Source of the DNA: an uncultured Paraprevotella sp.
GTDB taxonomy: Bacteria; Bacteroidota; Bacteroidia; Bacteroidales; Bacteroidaceae
Direction: 5' to 3'
Length of the DNA: 64,000 nucleotides
NCBI GenBank assembly: GCA_944320765.1
Contig: CALUIS010000003.1
Location: 114,246-178,245, forward strand
How positions within the stretch are numbered: the stretch's first letter is position 1; each line of letters begins with the position of its first letter. The notes under the pieces were generated by a model that saw only the letters and a program-made list of their open reading frames with translations, searched no databases and was not told the DNA's origin. This document shows, piece after piece, positions 26,589 to 41,905 of the stretch. The position numbers were made by a program, and so were the translations under genes.

Positions 26589-28706
26589 TTATACCAAATC
26601 CGTACGTCCCTTGATTTCCTCCAGCACCGCCTTGGCGATAGAGCTCGACACGGGTGCATGGTGGTCATACGTCATGGATGAAGTGGCACGGCCGGAAGTG
26701 ATGGTACGCAATGCCGTCACATAACCGAACATCTCGGCCAGCGGCACCATGGCTTTCACGATACGTGCGCCGCTACGGCTGGTATCCATGCCTTCCACCT
26801 GGCCCCGGCGCTTGTTCAAGTCGCCGATCACATCGCCCATGTTCTCTTCAGGCGTCACGACCTCCAACTTCATGATGGGTTCCATCAGCACCGGCTTGGC
26901 CTGGGCGCAAGCATTCTTATAAGCCTGCATGGCACAGATTTCGAAAGACAGCTGGTCGGAGTCTACGGGATGGAAAGAACCGTCCAAAAGCTCCACTTTC
27001 ATGCTATCCATCGGGAAGCCGCCCAAGATACCGTTCTTCATGGCGTTCTCAAAACCTTTCTGCACGGAAGGAATGAACTCCTTGGGAATGTTTCCGCCGG
27101 TAACCTTGTTCTCGAATTGCAGGCCTCCCTCCTTGTAATCCTCGTCCACCGGACCTACATTGACGATGATGTCGGCAAACTTACCGCGGCCACCGGACTG
27201 CTTCTTATAAACCTCACGCAGGTTCACGGTCTTCGTGATGGCCTCCTTGTAGTTCACCTGGGGCTTGCCTTGGTTGCACTCCACCTTGAACTCACGCTTC
27301 AGGCGGTCGAGGATGATGTCCAAGTGCAACTCGCCCATACCGGAAATCACTGTCTGGCCCGTCTGCTCGTCCGTGCGCACCGTAAAGGTCGGGTCTTCCT
27401 CGGCCAACTTGGCCAAGCCGTTGGACAACTTGTCCAAATCCTTCTGGGTCTTCGGCTCCACGGCGATACCAATCACCGGCTCCGGGAAATCCATGGACTC
27501 CAACACGATGGGAGCATCTTCATCGCAGAGCGTGTCGCCCGTGCGGATATCCTTGAAACCAACGCCGGCACCGATGTCGCCCGCGCTGATGACCTCAACC
27601 GGATTCTGATGGTTCGAATGCATCTGGAACAAGCGAGAAACACGCTCTTTCTTGCCCGAGCGGGAATTATAGATGTATGAGCCGGCCTCGACCTTGCCCG
27701 AATAAACGCGGATGAAAGTCAAACGTCCCACATACGGGTCGGTGGCAATCTTAAACGCCAAGGCAGCGGTCTTATCGTCTTCCGACGGTTTGCGGTCTTC
27801 TTCTTCGCCCGTGTTCGGGTTCGTGCCCACTACATTGGGCGTATCCAACGGAGAAGGCAGGAACGCGCACACATAATCCAGCAACGTCTGCACTCCCTTG
27901 TTCTTAAACGAAGAGCCACAAAGCATCGGCGTCACCTCCATCTTCACGGTAGCCGCACGCAAGGCACGCAAGATTTCTTCTTCCGTGATGGTAGAGGGGT
28001 CATCGAAATACTTGCTCATCAGGTCATCGTCGAACTCGGCGACCTTCTCCAACATCTTGTCACGCCACTCTTCGGCCTCGGCCTGCAAGTTTGCAGGAAT
28101 TTCCTCCACGTCGTAGTCGGCGCCCATTGTCTCGTCGTGCCACAGGATGGCCTTCATCTTGATCAAGTCGACCACGCCCTTGAAGTTTTCCTCCGCACCG
28201 ATGGGAATCACCACCGGGCAAGGATTCGCGCCCAGCACGTCCTTCATCTGGCGCACGACCTCGAAGAAGTCAGCACCCGAACGGTCCATCTTGTTCACAT
28301 AACCGATGCGGGGCACATTATACTTGTCCGCCTGGCGCCACACGGTTTCAGACTGAGGCTCCACGCCGCCGACCGCGCAATAAGTGGCCACCGCGCCGTC
28401 CAGCACACGCAACGAACGCTCCACCTCCGCCGTGAAGTCCACGTGTCCCGGAGTGTCAATCAAGTTGATTTTATACTTGCTGCCATTCCAAGTCCAATAA
28501 GTGGTCGTGGCCGCGGAAGTGATCGTGATACCACGCTCCTGCTCCTGGGCCATCCAGTCCATGGTTGCGGCACCGTCATGCACCTCACCGATCTTATGCG
28601 TAAGACCCGTATAGAAAAGGATACGCTCGGAAGTCGTCGTCTTACCGGCATCGATGTGCGCCATGATACCGATGTTGCGGGTCAAATGTAAATCTTGCTT
28701 TGCCAT
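26589..28706 (-). CDS. fusA: Elongation factor G
   Basis: 705 residues. The GTPase that drives tRNA-mRNA translocation. P-loop AHIDAGKT at 16-23, switch [14 protein letters not shown] in [12 protein letters not shown], then domain II with [11 protein letters not shown] and domain IV ([23 protein letters not shown]). The end is [20 protein letters not shown]. It lacks the long insertions that mark mitochondrial or FusA2 paralogues, and its place between rpsG and rpsJ supports the main EF-G. Confidence 0.98.
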   Translation of the reverse strand: MAKQDLHLTRNIGIMAHIDAGKTTTSERILFYTGLTHKIGEVHDGAATMDWMAQEQERGITITSAATTTYWTWNGSKYKINLIDTPGHVDFTAEVERSLRVLDGAVATYCAVGGVEPQSETVWRQADKYNVPRIGYVNKMDRSGADFFEVVRQMKDVLGANPCPVVIPIGAEENFKGVVDLIKMKAILWHDETMGADYDVEEIPANLQAEAEEWRDKMLEKVAEFDDDLMSKYFDDPSTITEEEILRALRAATVKMEVTPMLCGSSFKNKGVQTLLDYVCAFLPSPLDTPNVVGTNPNTGEEEDRKPSEDDKTAALAFKIATDPYVGRLTFIRVYSGKVEAGSYIYNSRSGKKERVSRLFQMHSNHQNPVEVISAGDIGAGVGFKDIRTGDTLCDEDAPIVLESMDFPEPVIGIAVEPKTQKDLDKLSNGLAKLAEEDPTFTVRTDEQTGQTVISGMGELHLDIILDRLKREFKVECNQGKPQVNYKEAITKTVNLREVYKKQSGGRGKFADIIVNVGPVDEDYKEGGLQFENKVTGGNIPKEFIPSVQKGFENAMKNGILGGFPMDSMKVELLDGSFHPVDSDQLSFEICAMQAYKNACAQAKPVLMEPIMKLEVVTPEENMGDVIGDLNKRRGQVEGMDTSRSGARIVKAMVPLAEMFGYVTALRTITSGRATSSMTYDHHAPVSSSIAKAVLEEIKGRTDLV

Positions 28707-28726
28707 TGTTACCTAACTGAATAAAA

Positions 28727-29203
28727 TTAGAATCTAAAGTGTGCGAACGCACGGTTGGCCTCGGCCATACGGTGCATATCCTCCTTGCGCTTGAATGCGC
28801 CCCCCTGCTCGTTGTAGGCGTCCATGATTTCAGCGGCCAGCTTGTCCGACATCGACTTGCCGCCACGCTTACGGGCGTACTGGATCAGGTTCTTCATCGA
28901 AATAGACTCCTTACGCTCGGGACGGATTTCCGTCGGCACCTGGAACGTGGCACCACCCACGCGGCGTGATTTCACCTCCACCTGAGGGGTCACCTTGTCC
29001 AAAGCAGCCTTCCAGATTTCCAGCGGGCTCTTCTCCTCGTTAGGCATCTTGGCCTTCACCGTCTCAAGAGCCGCATAGAAGATGCTGTAAGAAATGCTCT
29101 TCTTGCCGTCATACATCAAATGGTTCACAAACTTGGAAACTTTAACATCGTTAAAGACAGGATCCGGAAGGATCACACGTTTTTTTGGTTTTGCTTTTCT
29201 CAT
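28727..29203 (-). CDS. rpsG: 30S ribosomal protein S7 (uS7)
   Basis: 158 residues from ATG 29203 ([15 protein letters not shown]). A longer frame begins inside the preceding gap but the family starts here. S7 starts assembly of the 16S 3' domain and, in E. coli, represses the str operon. Motifs: [40 protein letters not shown] and the end [15 protein letters not shown]. It starts 114 nt after rpsL, 20 nt before fusA. Confidence 0.97.
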   Translation of the reverse strand: MRKAKPKKRVILPDPVFNDVKVSKFVNHLMYDGKKSISYSIFYAALETVKAKMPNEEKSPLEIWKAALDKVTPQVEVKSRRVGGATFQVPTEIRPERKESISMKNLIQYARKRGGKSMSDKLAAEIMDAYNEQGGAFKRKEDMHRMAEANRAFAHFRF

Positions 29204-29317
29204 CTCAAAAAGTTTTTCAGTTTGGCTGTACCGCAATGTTCTTCAATCTCCCTCCGGAGCATTTACTCAACCTTTCAACAAACCAAAACTAATAATAATA
29301 GACTCCTTAAAAATTGC

Positions 29318-29701
29318 TTACTTCTTACCAGCCTTAGGACGCTTTGCACCATACTTGGAACGACGCTGGGTGCGGTTGGCCACGCCGGCCGTGTCCAAAG
29401 TGCCGCGCACGATGTGGTAGCGCACACCCGGAAGGTCCTTCACACGGCCGCCACGCACCAGAACGATGGAGTGTTCCTGCAAGTTGTGGCCCTCTCCCGG
29501 AATGTAAGAGTTCACTTCCTTCATGTTTGTCAAACGCACACGAGCGACCTTACGCATCGCTGAATTAGGTTTCTTCGGTGTGGTAGTGTACACGCGGACG
29601 CATACGCCACGACGCTGCGGACAGTTGTCCAACGCCGGCGATTTGCTCTTGTCTACCAACACTTTTCTACCTTTTCTTACCAATTGTTGAATAGTAGGCA
29701 T
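29318..29701 (-). CDS. rpsL: 30S ribosomal protein S12 (uS12)
   Basis: 127 residues. Decoding-centre protein controlling accuracy. Motifs: [53 protein letters not shown] and [20 protein letters not shown]. The two lysines whose change gives streptomycin resistance (in TPKKPNSA and GRVKDLPG) are both unchanged, so the sequence looks susceptible-type. It is the first gene of the superoperon, behind a good promoter at 29783-29813. Confidence 0.98.
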   Translation of the reverse strand: MPTIQQLVRKGRKVLVDKSKSPALDNCPQRRGVCVRVYTTTPKKPNSAMRKVARVRLTNMKEVNSYIPGEGHNLQEHSIVLVRGGRVKDLPGVRYHIVRGTLDTAGVANRTQRRSKYGAKRPKAGKK

Positions 29702-29782
29702 TGTCTTTGTTTTTTAATTATTATATTGTTATATATTGATGATGCAAGTCCACAAAAGACCACACTAAGGTCTTTCAGGCCG

Positions 29783-29813
29783 CAAAGTTACGAATTAATT
29801 TCCAATCCGCAAT
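29783..29813 (-). promoter_or_regulatory. Promoter of the str-S10-spc-alpha superoperon
   Basis: On the minus strand ATTG (29810-29813), exactly 19 nt, then TAACTTTG (29783-29790), a full -7 match. The leader to rpsL would be about 75 nt. No equally good promoter was seen further down the operon. Confidence 0.75.
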
Positions 29814-29915
29814 GTATTTTCCACCTATTTAAAGGTTAATACGCCTACAAAGACAAATTCACCCGCACAGATTAACATTTAATCAGCAAAACACACATTG
29901 TTTAACTGTATGAAA

Positions 29916-29951
29916 GGTAAAAAACAAGGGGGATTAAGCCTCCCCCTTGTT
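29916..29951 (-). terminator. Terminator of the DUF3467 gene, stop codon in the loop
   Basis: AACAAGGGGG and CCCCCTTGTT (29923-29951) form a perfect 10-bp stem on the minus strand, followed by TTTTTTACC. The loop (AGGCTTAAT) contains the stop codon of the gene, so the last sense codons are part of the stem. Confidence 0.8.
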
Positions 29952-30257
29952 GATTTTGAACGGTGCCACGGTCCGGGGGCCGCCTTGGTGCAGATCGATT
30001 TCCCCGAAAGTACGCTCATACTTGGTGATGTTGTCTTGTAAAGCATAAAGCAAACGCTTTGCATGTTCCGGTGCCATCACGACACGCGACTTCACGTTCG
30101 CCTTAGGCAAGCCCGGCATCATGCACACGAAATCCAAAATGACTTCCGAGGAGGAATGCGCGATCATCGCCAAGTTGGCATAAGTACCCTGCGCCACTTC
30201 CGGGCTGATTTCTATCTGCAGCATATTCTCCTGCTGCGGTTTTTCTTCATTGCTCAT
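29934..30257 (-). CDS. DUF3467 domain protein
   Basis: 107 residues. Opens MSNEEKPQQENMLQIEISPE followed by AQGTYANLAMIAHSSSEVIL, DFVCMMPGLPKANVKSRVVM and PEHAKRLLYALQDNITKYER. These fit the DUF3467 family that I recall as short, soluble, widespread in Bacteroidota and of unknown role. There is no signal or membrane segment. It is a single-gene unit with its own promoter (30296-30327) and terminator, upstream of the ribosomal operon and in the same direction. Confidence 0.85.
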   Translation of the reverse strand: MSNEEKPQQENMLQIEISPEVAQGTYANLAMIAHSSSEVILDFVCMMPGLPKANVKSRVVMAPEHAKRLLYALQDNITKYERTFGEIDLHQGGPRTVAPFKINKGEA

Positions 30258-30295
30258 AACTGTTCCTTCTATACATTATTAGATTATATGACGCA

Positions 30296-30327
30296 CAAAA
30301 GTATGCATTTTCCGCCAAAACGGCAAG
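30296..30327 (-). promoter_or_regulatory. Promoter of the DUF3467 gene
   Basis: CTTG (30324-30327), 20 nt, then TACTTTTG (30296-30303) on the minus strand, a good Bacteroidales -7 box with a one-base-off -33. The 30304-30493 stretch upstream shows no gene. Confidence 0.6.
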
Positions 30328-30493
30328 AAGTAGGCAAAAAATCACGCAAACGGGCGACAGGACACAAGAATTCAGTGGAGGCAGACTTCGTTTCAGCAAC
30401 CATGAAAAGGAAAATCGCCCACGGACGCGCCCGTCCTCCGGCAACGCCGTCGACCTCCCCCCATCCCGGCGGGCGGCGGAAGCCCCAGAATGT

Positions 30494-31047
30494 CATTTTG
30501 TCAAAACGTCAGGAGCGCCCCCGCGAGAATCGCGCGGAAGGGAGCAAAGGCGGGGACGGACGGAAATGCGCGAACCTCGCGGGCTTGCGGGAAAACAAGA
30601 TGAAAGCCTGAATCCGGTTTCCGCTGCCACTTTGCCGACTGCCAAGGAATGCCGTGCGGACGGACACCGCCCCCGCGTCAGCCGGACGGGGAGGAAGGCT
30701 TGCAAAAAGGCAGTCGGATTTTGCACGCGGACAGCCGCCAAATAGAAAGAAAAAGCCGCCCGAAGCCCCGTTTTTTCCCCCTTTCCACACTTCCGGGAAT
30801 TTCCTTGCGGCAAGAAATTCGCGTCTTTGCGGCAAGAAAGGAATTTCTTTCAGCAAAGAAATCCCGTTTTTGCCGCACGAAAACGCCCGCCGAGGCGGAG
30901 AAATGCGCCATACGGACAGTTCTCCCGCCCGTTTTTTAACAATTCGGGACCTATTTCCGACCTATCAGCCCGCCACATGGATGCCGCACCAGGCGGAAAA
31001 CATTCCATTTTGACAGGGGATTGCTGATTTTGACAACATTCCGACAC
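30494..31047 (+). repeat. Dispersed GC-rich intergenic repeat, copy 2
   Basis: About 550 bp without a convincing gene, closely matching 51853-52400 in the same orientation almost from end to end. Both begin CATTTTGTCAAAACGTCA and end near CATTTTGACA, so the tips carry a short inverted TTGTCAAAA. Shared landmarks include ACACCGCCCCCGCGTCAGCC (30665-30684), the GAAGCCCCGTTTTT block (about 30761), two TTGCGGCAAGAAA units and the AATTTCTTTCAGCAAAGAAA hairpin (30841-30860). It borders the group II intron wreck. It does not look like a known insertion sequence. Confidence 0.85.
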
Positions 31048-31447
31048 CGGCACGGTGGGAGATTCCTCCCCGCTGAATTTCTGCCGCTCCCTGCCAAGCA
31101 TAATCGAGTAGGTCGGGAAACGAAAGTTTTTTCTCTTGAAATTCTTCCTCAAAGATGGGCGTTAGGATTTGGACGATGCCCTGTTGGATAGTCCGGTCAA
31201 CTACCGTGGGGATGCCAAGCTTGCGTACACCGCCGTCTGGTTTGGGGATTTCCACGCGCCTGACCGGAGCGGGTTTGTAGCTCCGTTCAAGGATTGACTG
31301 CTTGATACCCGGCCAGTTCTCATTCATATAGACGCGCAAATCCTCGACTTTCATGCCATCGATGCCTGCCACACCCTTGTTGGCCACGACACGGTTGAGG
31401 GCTTCACGCACATTGTCCTTGGCGAGTATCCGTTCGATTAGTTTCAT
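30965..31447 (-). pseudogene. Truncated group II intron reverse transcriptase/maturase
   Basis: The first ~104 residues (31135-31447) are the N-terminal RT part of a group II intron protein: NVREALNRVVANKGVAGIDG, MKVEDLRVYM, the basic YKPAPVRRVEIPKPDGGVRK and LGIPTVVDRTIQQGIVQ, EEEFQE. The expected next block (Y.FRPGR) and the catalytic YADD, maturase and DNA-binding domains are missing. From 31135 on, the frame runs through about 90 unrelated bases into the long repeat. It cannot encode an active enzyme. The upstream intron RNA is at 31448-31945. Confidence 0.85.
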
Positions 31448-31945
31448 CTTCCGTCTTTCTTAATTTCCGCTCCCGATGGATTGGCACTTACCTCTCTGTG
31501 TTTGCCTTTCATTTACGTTTCAAACATTGCCACTCGTCAGTGATTCTCATCGGGACATACATTCTCGATTAACGTTACAAATTATTCGGCCCTTCGCCTT
31601 GTCCTGCGCGAGAACGGCTACTTCGACCTCTGCTGACTCCTCGGCATTCGTTGTTACTATCCCAAAGGACTGCCGAGGCCTCACGGGATAAGCCTTACAT
31701 CTTTCATCGTTTACCTGCCTGATTTACGCATCAAGGTTACGGTTGCCTTTGGGAACTTCGCTGTCTATAGCCAGCTCGTCCGCTTGATACGCCTTCATAT
31801 CAGGTTTCTGTCCGTCAGGCCACGATTTCGCTATTGCTTCTTCTCTCCCGAGCGTCACCGCTCGAAACTTGCAAGTCGCTACGGGGTTCGTCGGCAACTA
31901 CGCCCCTTGTGGACTTTCACCACAGATGTATGACATGCCCGTCAT
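31135..31945 (-). mobile_element. Group II intron remnant (5' RNA domains plus RT fragment)
   Basis: On the minus strand 31448-31935 shows group II intron RNA hallmarks: GTGGTGAAAGTCCAC near the 5' side, CCCCGTAGCGACTTGC after it, and just before the ORF the string GGAGTCAGCAGAGGTCGAAG that I recall from Bacteroidales introns. The RT start follows at 31447. The catalytic 3' domain V/VI and most of the protein are absent. The 5' end lies only a few bases beyond the rpoC terminator hairpin, where terminator-loving introns usually insert. It is a dead element. Confidence 0.75.
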
Positions 31946-31948
31946 ACT

Positions 31949-31982
31949 AAAAAATCCGCTCCCGGAATCACCGGAAGCGGAT
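31949..31982 (-). terminator. Terminator of the rpoBC operon
   Basis: ATCCGCTTCCGG, a TGA loop and CCGGGAGCGGAT (31954-31982) with a run of six T after it on the minus strand, 30 nt past the rpoC stop. Strong Rho-independent terminator. Confidence 0.9.
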
Positions 31983-32012
31983 GTACAGACGAAGCCGGAA
32001 AACGGCTTCGGA

Positions 32013-36290
<4,278 letters not shown>

Positions 36291-36320
36291 ATTCTATTAT
36301 TAAATAAAAGAGTTCTACTG

Positions 36321-39300
36321 TTATTCAAGCGTAATGCTCAAGCCCAAGCCTCTCAACTCGTGGAGCAACACATTCAGAGATTCCGGAATACCCGGTGTCG
36401 GCATCGGCTCGCCTTTCACAATGGCCTCGTACGCCTTGGAACGGCCGACCACATCGTCGGACTTGATGGTCAGGATCTCTTGCAGGACGTGGGACGCGCC
36501 AAAGGCCTCGATGGCCCACACCTCCATCTCTCCGAAACGCTGTCCGCCGAACTGGGCCTTACCGCCAAGCGGCTGCTGGGTAATCAGCGAGTACGGGCCG
36601 ATGGAACGTGCATGCATCTTGTCCTCCACCATGTGCCCCAGCTTCAGCATATAAGCGATACCCACCGTGGCCTTCTGGTCAAACTTCTCCCCGGTCTCGC
36701 CGTCATACAGCTGAGTGGAGCAATAACGCGGCAACCCCGCTTTGTCCGTCCATTCGCACAAGTCGTCCAACGTGGCACCGTCGAAAATCGGAGTGGCGAA
36801 CTTCACGCCCAGCTGCTTGCCGGCCGCTCCCAACACAGTCTCGAAAATCTGCCCGATATTCATACGCGAAGGCACACCCAACGGGTTCAATACGATATCT
36901 ACCGGCGTACCGTCTGCCAAGAACGGCATGTCCTCTTGGCGTACGATCTTGGACACGATACCTTTGTTACCGTGGCGTCCGGCCATCTTGTCACCCACAC
37001 CGATCTTACGTTTCTTGGCAATATAGACCTTGGCCATCTGGATAATGCCGGACGGCAGCTCATCTCCAATCGTAATGGCGAACTTCTTGCGTTTCAATTC
37101 CGCATCCAACAACTTATATTTCTTCAGATAGTTGATAATCAGCTTGGATATCAAGTCGTTCAAATGTTCGTCATCCGTCCATCCGCTCAGCTGCACCGTA
37201 GTAAAGTCAAGCCCGTCCAAGGCGGAAGCGGCAAACCTGGAACCGGAAGCGATAATCTCGCTGCCCATATAGTCCTTCACGCCCTGAGAGACCTTGCCTT
37301 TCGTCAGCTCCATGAGCTTGTCGATAAGAATCGCCTTCAGATCCTCCACCTTGCTGTTGAATTCCTCGTCTATCTTTGGCAGAAGCAGCTTGTCGGCCGC
37401 TTTGGCCGCCCGGGTCTTGATGGCACGCGAGAAAAGCTTCTTGTCGATTACCACGCCGTTCAGAGAGGGAGAGGCTTTCAAGGAAGCGTCCTTCACATCG
37501 CCGGCCTTGTCGCCGAAGATGGCACGCAACAGTTTCTCCTCCGGAGACGGATCGCTCTCGCCCTTCGGGGTAATCTTACCAATCATGATGTCACCCGGCT
37601 GGATGCGCGCGCCGACACGGACGATTCCGTTCTCGTCCAGGTCCTTGGTAGCCTCCTCGCTGACATTCGGAATATCCGCCGTCAACTCTTCCACTCCACG
37701 CTTGGTCTCACGGACCTCCAACGAAAATTCCTCCACATGCACGGATGTCAGTAGGTCCTCGCGCACCACACGCTCGTTGAGCACGATGGCATCCTCATAG
37801 TTATATCCCTTCCAGGGCATGTAAGCCACCAGAAGGTTCTTGCCCAAAGCCAACTCGCCATTTTGGGTGGAATAACCTTCAGTCAGGATGTCACCGGCCT
37901 TCACCCGCTGGCCCTTGTCGCAAATCGGGCGCAGGTCAATCGTCATGTTCTGGTTCGTGCGCCGGAATTTCGGGATACGGTATTCCTTCAACGCCGGCTC
38001 GAAGCTTACGAACTCTTCCTCTTCCGTACGGTCATACAGGATACGGATGGTAGTGGCGTCCACATATTCTATCACACCGTCACCCTCGGCCGTAATCATC
38101 GTACGGGAATCCTCGCACACCTGCTTTTCGATGCCCGTACCCACAATGGGAGACTCGCTGCGCAACAGAGGCACGGCCTGCCGCATCATGTTCGAACCCA
38201 TCAGGGCACGGTGCGCGTCATCATGCTCCAGGAAAGGAATCAATGACGCCGCGATAGAGGCAATCTGCTGCGGGGCCACGTCCATCAAATCCACCTCGGC
38301 AGGCGGAACCACCGGATAGTCGTCATCCTGACGGCACTTCACTTTCTTGCGGATAAAGGTGCCGTCGTCGTTCAACGGGGCATTACCCTGCCCGATAATC
38401 TTCCCTTCCTCTTCTTCTGCCGTCAAATACTCGATACCGGTCTCCAGTGACAAGTCTACCACTCCGTCGTGGACTTTGCGGTAAGGAGTCTCGATGAAGC
38501 CCAAATCATTGATTTTCGCATACACGCACAATGAGGAAATCAGACCGATATTGGGTCCTTCCGGAGATTCGATGGGACACAAACGGCCATAATGCGTATA
38601 GTGAACGTCACGGACCTCGAAACCGGCACGCTCGCGGGACAAACCGCCAGGCCCCAAGGCAGACAAACGGCGCTTGTGCGTGACCTCAGCCAACGGGTTG
38701 GTCTGGTCCATGAACTGCGACAAGGCATTCGTCCCGAAGAAAGAATTAATCACCGAAGAAATAGTCTTGGCGTTAATCAGGTCTGTCGGGGTGAACACCT
38801 CGTTGTCACGCACGTTCATGCGCTCACGGATGGTGCGGCTCATGCGGGCCAGACCGATGGCGAACTGGTTGCTCAACTGTTCGCCTACGGTCCTCACGCG
38901 GCGGTTGCTCAGATGGTCGATATCATCGACTACAGCCTTCGAGTTTATCAGCTCAATCAGATACTTGATAATCTCGATAATATCTTCTTTCGTCAACACA
39001 CGGACATCCTTGTCCGTCGTCAGATTCAGTTTCTTGTTGATGCGGTAGCGTCCCACCTCGCCCAAGTCATAGCGTTTCTCCGAGAAGAACAAATTGTTAA
39101 TGACCTCGCGGGCACTGGCATCGTCCGCCGGGTCGGCATTACGCAACTGGCGGTAAATATACAGCACGGCTTCCTTTTCAGAGTTGCTCGGGTCTTTCTG
39201 AAGCGTATTGAATATGATGGAATAATCCGACGTGTTGCTTTCTTCCTTATGGATAAGAATGCTGGAGACGCCGCTGTCAATGATTTCATTGATATTATCC

Positions 39301-40136
39301 TCATCCAAGACCGTCTCACGGTCCAGAATCACCTCATTACGCTCGATGGAAACGACTTCGCCTGTATCCTCGTCCACAAAATCTTCCACCCAACTCTTCA
39401 ATACACGCGCGGCCAGACTCTTTCCGATATTCTTCTTCAGGTTGGCCTTCGTAGCCTTGACCTCCTCCGCCAGATTGAAAATTTCAAGAATGTCCTTGTC
39501 ATTCTCGAAACCGATGGCACGCAGCAAAGTCGTCACGGGCAACTTCTTCTTGCGGTCGATATAGGCATACATCACGTTATTGATATCCGTGGCGAACTCG
39601 ATCCACGAACCCTTGAACGGAATGATACGGGCGGAATACAGCTGTGTCCCGTTGGCATGGATGCTCGAACCGAAGAACACGCCGGGAGAACGGTGCAACT
39701 GGGAAACAACAACACGCTCCGCACCGTTAATAATGAAAGTCCCGTTATCGGTCATATAAGGAATGGGACCCAAAAACACGTCCTGAATCACTGTATCAAA
39801 GTCTTCGTGGTCGGGATCGGTGCAATACAACTTCAGCTTGGCCTTGAGGGGGACACAATAGGTCAGCCCGCGCTCCAGACACTCTTCCACCGTATAACGG
39901 GGCGGATCGATATAATAATCCAAGAACTCCAGAACGAAGTTATTACGTGTATCGGCAATCGGGAAGTTCTCCGAGAATACCTTATACAAACCATCGTTCT
40001 TACGTTTCTCTGGAGGAGTATCCAACTGCAAGAAGTCCCGGAACGACTTCAATTGCACATCAAGGAAATCCGGATAAGGCATCGGACTCTTGACTGTCGC
40101 AAAGTTTATTCTCTGATTTACAAGATTAGAGGACAT
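36321..40136 (-). CDS. rpoB: RNA polymerase beta subunit
   Basis: 1271 residues. The main catalytic partner of beta'. The rifampicin pocket reads [20 protein letters not shown] then [15 protein letters not shown]; the Asp, His and Ser residues whose changes usually cause resistance are all of the susceptible type. Other blocks: [49 protein letters not shown] and the C-terminal [21 protein letters not shown] hairpin with a T-run lies between rplL and this gene (40183-40215). Confidence 0.99.
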   Translation of the reverse strand: MSSNLVNQRINFATVKSPMPYPDFLDVQLKSFRDFLQLDTPPEKRKNDGLYKVFSENFPIADTRNNFVLEFLDYYIDPPRYTVEECLERGLTYCVPLKAKLKLYCTDPDHEDFDTVIQDVFLGPIPYMTDNGTFIINGAERVVVSQLHRSPGVFFGSSIHANGTQLYSARIIPFKGSWIEFATDINNVMYAYIDRKKKLPVTTLLRAIGFENDKDILEIFNLAEEVKATKANLKKNIGKSLAARVLKSWVEDFVDEDTGEVVSIERNEVILDRETVLDEDNINEIIDSGVSSILIHKEESNTSDYSIIFNTLQKDPSNSEKEAVLYIYRQLRNADPADDASAREVINNLFFSEKRYDLGEVGRYRINKKLNLTTDKDVRVLTKEDIIEIIKYLIELINSKAVVDDIDHLSNRRVRTVGEQLSNQFAIGLARMSRTIRERMNVRDNEVFTPTDLINAKTISSVINSFFGTNALSQFMDQTNPLAEVTHKRRLSALGPGGLSRERAGFEVRDVHYTHYGRLCPIESPEGPNIGLISSLCVYAKINDLGFIETPYRKVHDGVVDLSLETGIEYLTAEEEEGKIIGQGNAPLNDDGTFIRKKVKCRQDDDYPVVPPAEVDLMDVAPQQIASIAASLIPFLEHDDAHRALMGSNMMRQAVPLLRSESPIVGTGIEKQVCEDSRTMITAEGDGVIEYVDATTIRILYDRTEEEEFVSFEPALKEYRIPKFRRTNQNMTIDLRPICDKGQRVKAGDILTEGYSTQNGELALGKNLLVAYMPWKGYNYEDAIVLNERVVREDLLTSVHVEEFSLEVRETKRGVEELTADIPNVSEEATKDLDENGIVRVGARIQPGDIMIGKITPKGESDPSPEEKLLRAIFGDKAGDVKDASLKASPSLNGVVIDKKLFSRAIKTRAAKAADKLLLPKIDEEFNSKVEDLKAILIDKLMELTKGKVSQGVKDYMGSEIIASGSRFAASALDGLDFTTVQLSGWTDDEHLNDLISKLIINYLKKYKLLDAELKRKKFAITIGDELPSGIIQMAKVYIAKKRKIGVGDKMAGRHGNKGIVSKIVRQEDMPFLADGTPVDIVLNPLGVPSRMNIGQIFETVLGAAGKQLGVKFATPIFDGATLDDLCEWTDKAGLPRYCSTQLYDGETGEKFDQKATVGIAYMLKLGHMVEDKMHARSIGPYSLITQQPLGGKAQFGGQRFGEMEVWAIEAFGASHVLQEILTIKSDDVVGRSKAYEAIVKGEPMPTPGIPESLNVLLHELRGLGLSITLE

Positions 40137-40177
40137 CTGTTATATTATTAGTGAACTTGTTGTTTGTTTTTAGACAC

Positions 40178-40215
40178 AAAAAGGTAAAGAACCCTCTACC
40201 AGAGGATTCTTTACC
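40178..40215 (-). terminator. Attenuator-type hairpin between rplL and rpoB
   Basis: GGTAAAGAA.CCTCT, loop GGT, AGAGG.TTCTTTACC (40183-40215) is a long stem with one mismatch, followed on the minus strand by TTTTTGTG. A partial terminator at this junction is known in E. coli, where it lowers rpoBC relative to the L7/L12 gene. The same role is inferred here. Confidence 0.75.
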
Positions 40216-40240
40216 GTACCCTGTCGAAGCAGGTTTCAAA

Positions 40241-40618
40241 TTACTTCAGCTCGATTTCGGCACCAGCCTCTTCGAGAGTCTTCTTCAAAGCTTCAGCGTC
40301 GGCCTTAGGCATGCCTTCCTTCAATGTGCTGGGAGCACCGTCAACCAAGTCCTTAGCTTCCTTCAAGCCCAAGCCGCAAGCTTCCTTAACAGCCTTCACG
40401 ACCTGCAACTTGGCAGAACCAGCGCTCTTCAGGACTACATCAAAAGAATCCTTCTCAGCAGCAGCCTCTGCACCGCCTGCAGCAGGACCTGCAGCAACTG
40501 CAACAGCTGCAGCTGCGGGTTCGATACCATACTCATCCTTCAGGATGGTTGCCAACTCATTAACTTCCTTAACTGTCAAATTTACCAATTCTTCAGCAAT
40601 AGCTTTCAAATCTGCCAT
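40241..40618 (-). CDS. rplL: 50S ribosomal protein L7/L12 (bL12)
   Basis: 125 residues. The multi-copy stalk protein that recruits GTPase factors. N-terminal dimer domain ([20 protein letters not shown]), an Ala/Gly-rich hinge (about 37-52) and the C-terminal domain with [34 protein letters not shown]. It comes 36 nt after rplJ and is followed by the attenuator hairpin before rpoB. Confidence 0.98.
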   Translation of the reverse strand: MADLKAIAEELVNLTVKEVNELATILKDEYGIEPAAAAVAVAAGPAAGGAEAAAEKDSFDVVLKSAGSAKLQVVKAVKEACGLGLKEAKDLVDGAPSTLKEGMPKADAEALKKTLEEAGAEIELK

Positions 40619-40654
40619 TTTCTTCTATTTTTTATTTGTTTAATACTAATTTAA

Positions 40655-41173
40655 TTATTCGGGTCTCTCACCCAGAGTCTTAAGAACTCCATGAATGGTG
40701 TTTCCACCGGATTGAAGTGCAGAAAGCACATTCTTTGCGGGAGACTGCAGCAATGCCACGATTTCCGCAATAACCTCATTCTTGCTCTTGATGGCCGTAA
40801 GGGCATCCAACTGGTCTGCACCGATGTAGAAGCTTTCCTCCGCGTAGGCAGCCTTCAATGCAGGCATACCGTCCTTCGCAAAATCCTTCAGCAACTTCGC
40901 CGGCACATTCGCCGTGTTGGCAAACAAGACTGCGGTCGTACCTTTCAGGCAACCATACAAAGGAGTATAGTCTACCTCTGCCGCCTCGAAAGCCTTGTGA
41001 AGCAAAGTGTTCTTCACCACGACCATCTTGACCTCTGACTGGAAGCACTTTCTTCTCATCGCGCTGGTCGTCGCGGCATTCAAGCCCGTCACATCCACCA
41101 GATAGAAATGAGCGTATTCCTTCAGCGTGTCGCCAAGCTGGACTATAATATTACTTTTATCTTCCTTTCTCAT
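40655..41173 (-). CDS. rplJ: 50S ribosomal protein L10 (uL10)
   Basis: 172 residues. Stalk base that anchors L7/L12 dimers and, in E. coli, represses its own operon. Family features: IIVQLGDTLKEYAHFYLVDV, GLNAATTSAMRRKCFQSEVK, VVKNTLLHKAFEAA and a C-terminal helix (IVALLQSPAKNVLSALQSGG) that binds L12. It begins 12 nt after rplA. Confidence 0.97.
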   Translation of the reverse strand: MRKEDKSNIIVQLGDTLKEYAHFYLVDVTGLNAATTSAMRRKCFQSEVKMVVVKNTLLHKAFEAAEVDYTPLYGCLKGTTAVLFANTANVPAKLLKDFAKDGMPALKAAYAEESFYIGADQLDALTAIKSKNEVIAEIVALLQSPAKNVLSALQSGGNTIHGVLKTLGERPE

Positions 41174-41185
41174 GACTCATCCTTT

Positions 41186-41884
41186 TTAAAGTTCTTCCAC
41201 AGCTTTCGGGTCAACCTTGACTCCCCGGCTCATGGTACTCGAAAGATAAATGCTCTTGATATAAGTACCCTTGGCAGCTGTCGGCTTCAATTTGATAATG
41301 GTCGAAATGAATTCCTTCGCATTCTGGGCAATCTGCTCAGCCGTAAAAGAAACCTTACCGATAGAAGTATGCACGATACCCGACTTGTCTACCTTGAAGT
41401 CAATCTTACCCTGCTTCACTTCCTTCACTGCCTTAGCGACATCCATTGTTACAGTACCACTCTTCGGGTTCGGCATCAATCCACGAGGACCCAAGATACG
41501 ACCCAAAGCACCAATCTTACCCATGATGGAAGGCATGGTGATAATCACATCCACATCCGTCCATCCGCCTTTGATCTTCTCGATATATTCATCAAGACCC
41601 ACATAGTCGGCACCTGCTTCCTTTGCAGCAGCTTCAGCATCTGGCGTACACAAGCACAGAACCCGGGTAACCTTACCAGTACCATTCGGTAGAGAGACCA
41701 CGCCTCTCACCATCTGGTTGGCCTTACGGGGATCCACTCCTAAACGTACATCAATATCTACAGAAGCGTCGAACTTCGTAGTGGTGATGTCCTTCACCAA
41801 CTGCGACGCCTCCTTCAAAGAGTATGCTTTCCCTGCTTCAATCTTGTCAGCGACCAACTTTTGATTTTTTGTCAGTTTACTCAT
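41186..41884 (-). CDS. rplA: 50S ribosomal protein L1 (uL1)
   Basis: 232 residues. Forms the mobile L1 stalk that helps expel deacylated tRNA; in many bacteria it represses the L11 operon. Motifs: [48 protein letters not shown], and the signature [19 protein letters not shown]. Full length. It lies 21 nt after rplK. Confidence 0.98.
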   Translation of the reverse strand: MSKLTKNQKLVADKIEAGKAYSLKEASQLVKDITTTKFDASVDIDVRLGVDPRKANQMVRGVVSLPNGTGKVTRVLCLCTPDAEAAAKEAGADYVGLDEYIEKIKGGWTDVDVIITMPSIMGKIGALGRILGPRGLMPNPKSGTVTMDVAKAVKEVKQGKIDFKVDKSGIVHTSIGKVSFTAEQIAQNAKEFISTIIKLKPTAAKGTYIKSIYLSSTMSRGVKVDPKAVEEL

Positions 41885-41905
41885 TTTAATTGAAGATTTT
41901 AATTA

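Noticed and set aside
28727..29236. Longer start for rpsG (169 residues)
   Set aside because: The added 11 residues lie in the rpsL-rpsG gap; the family start is MRKAKPKK at 29203.
31476..31691. Small plus-strand ORFs in the gap before rpoC
   Set aside because: They lie on the complement of group II intron RNA and match no protein.
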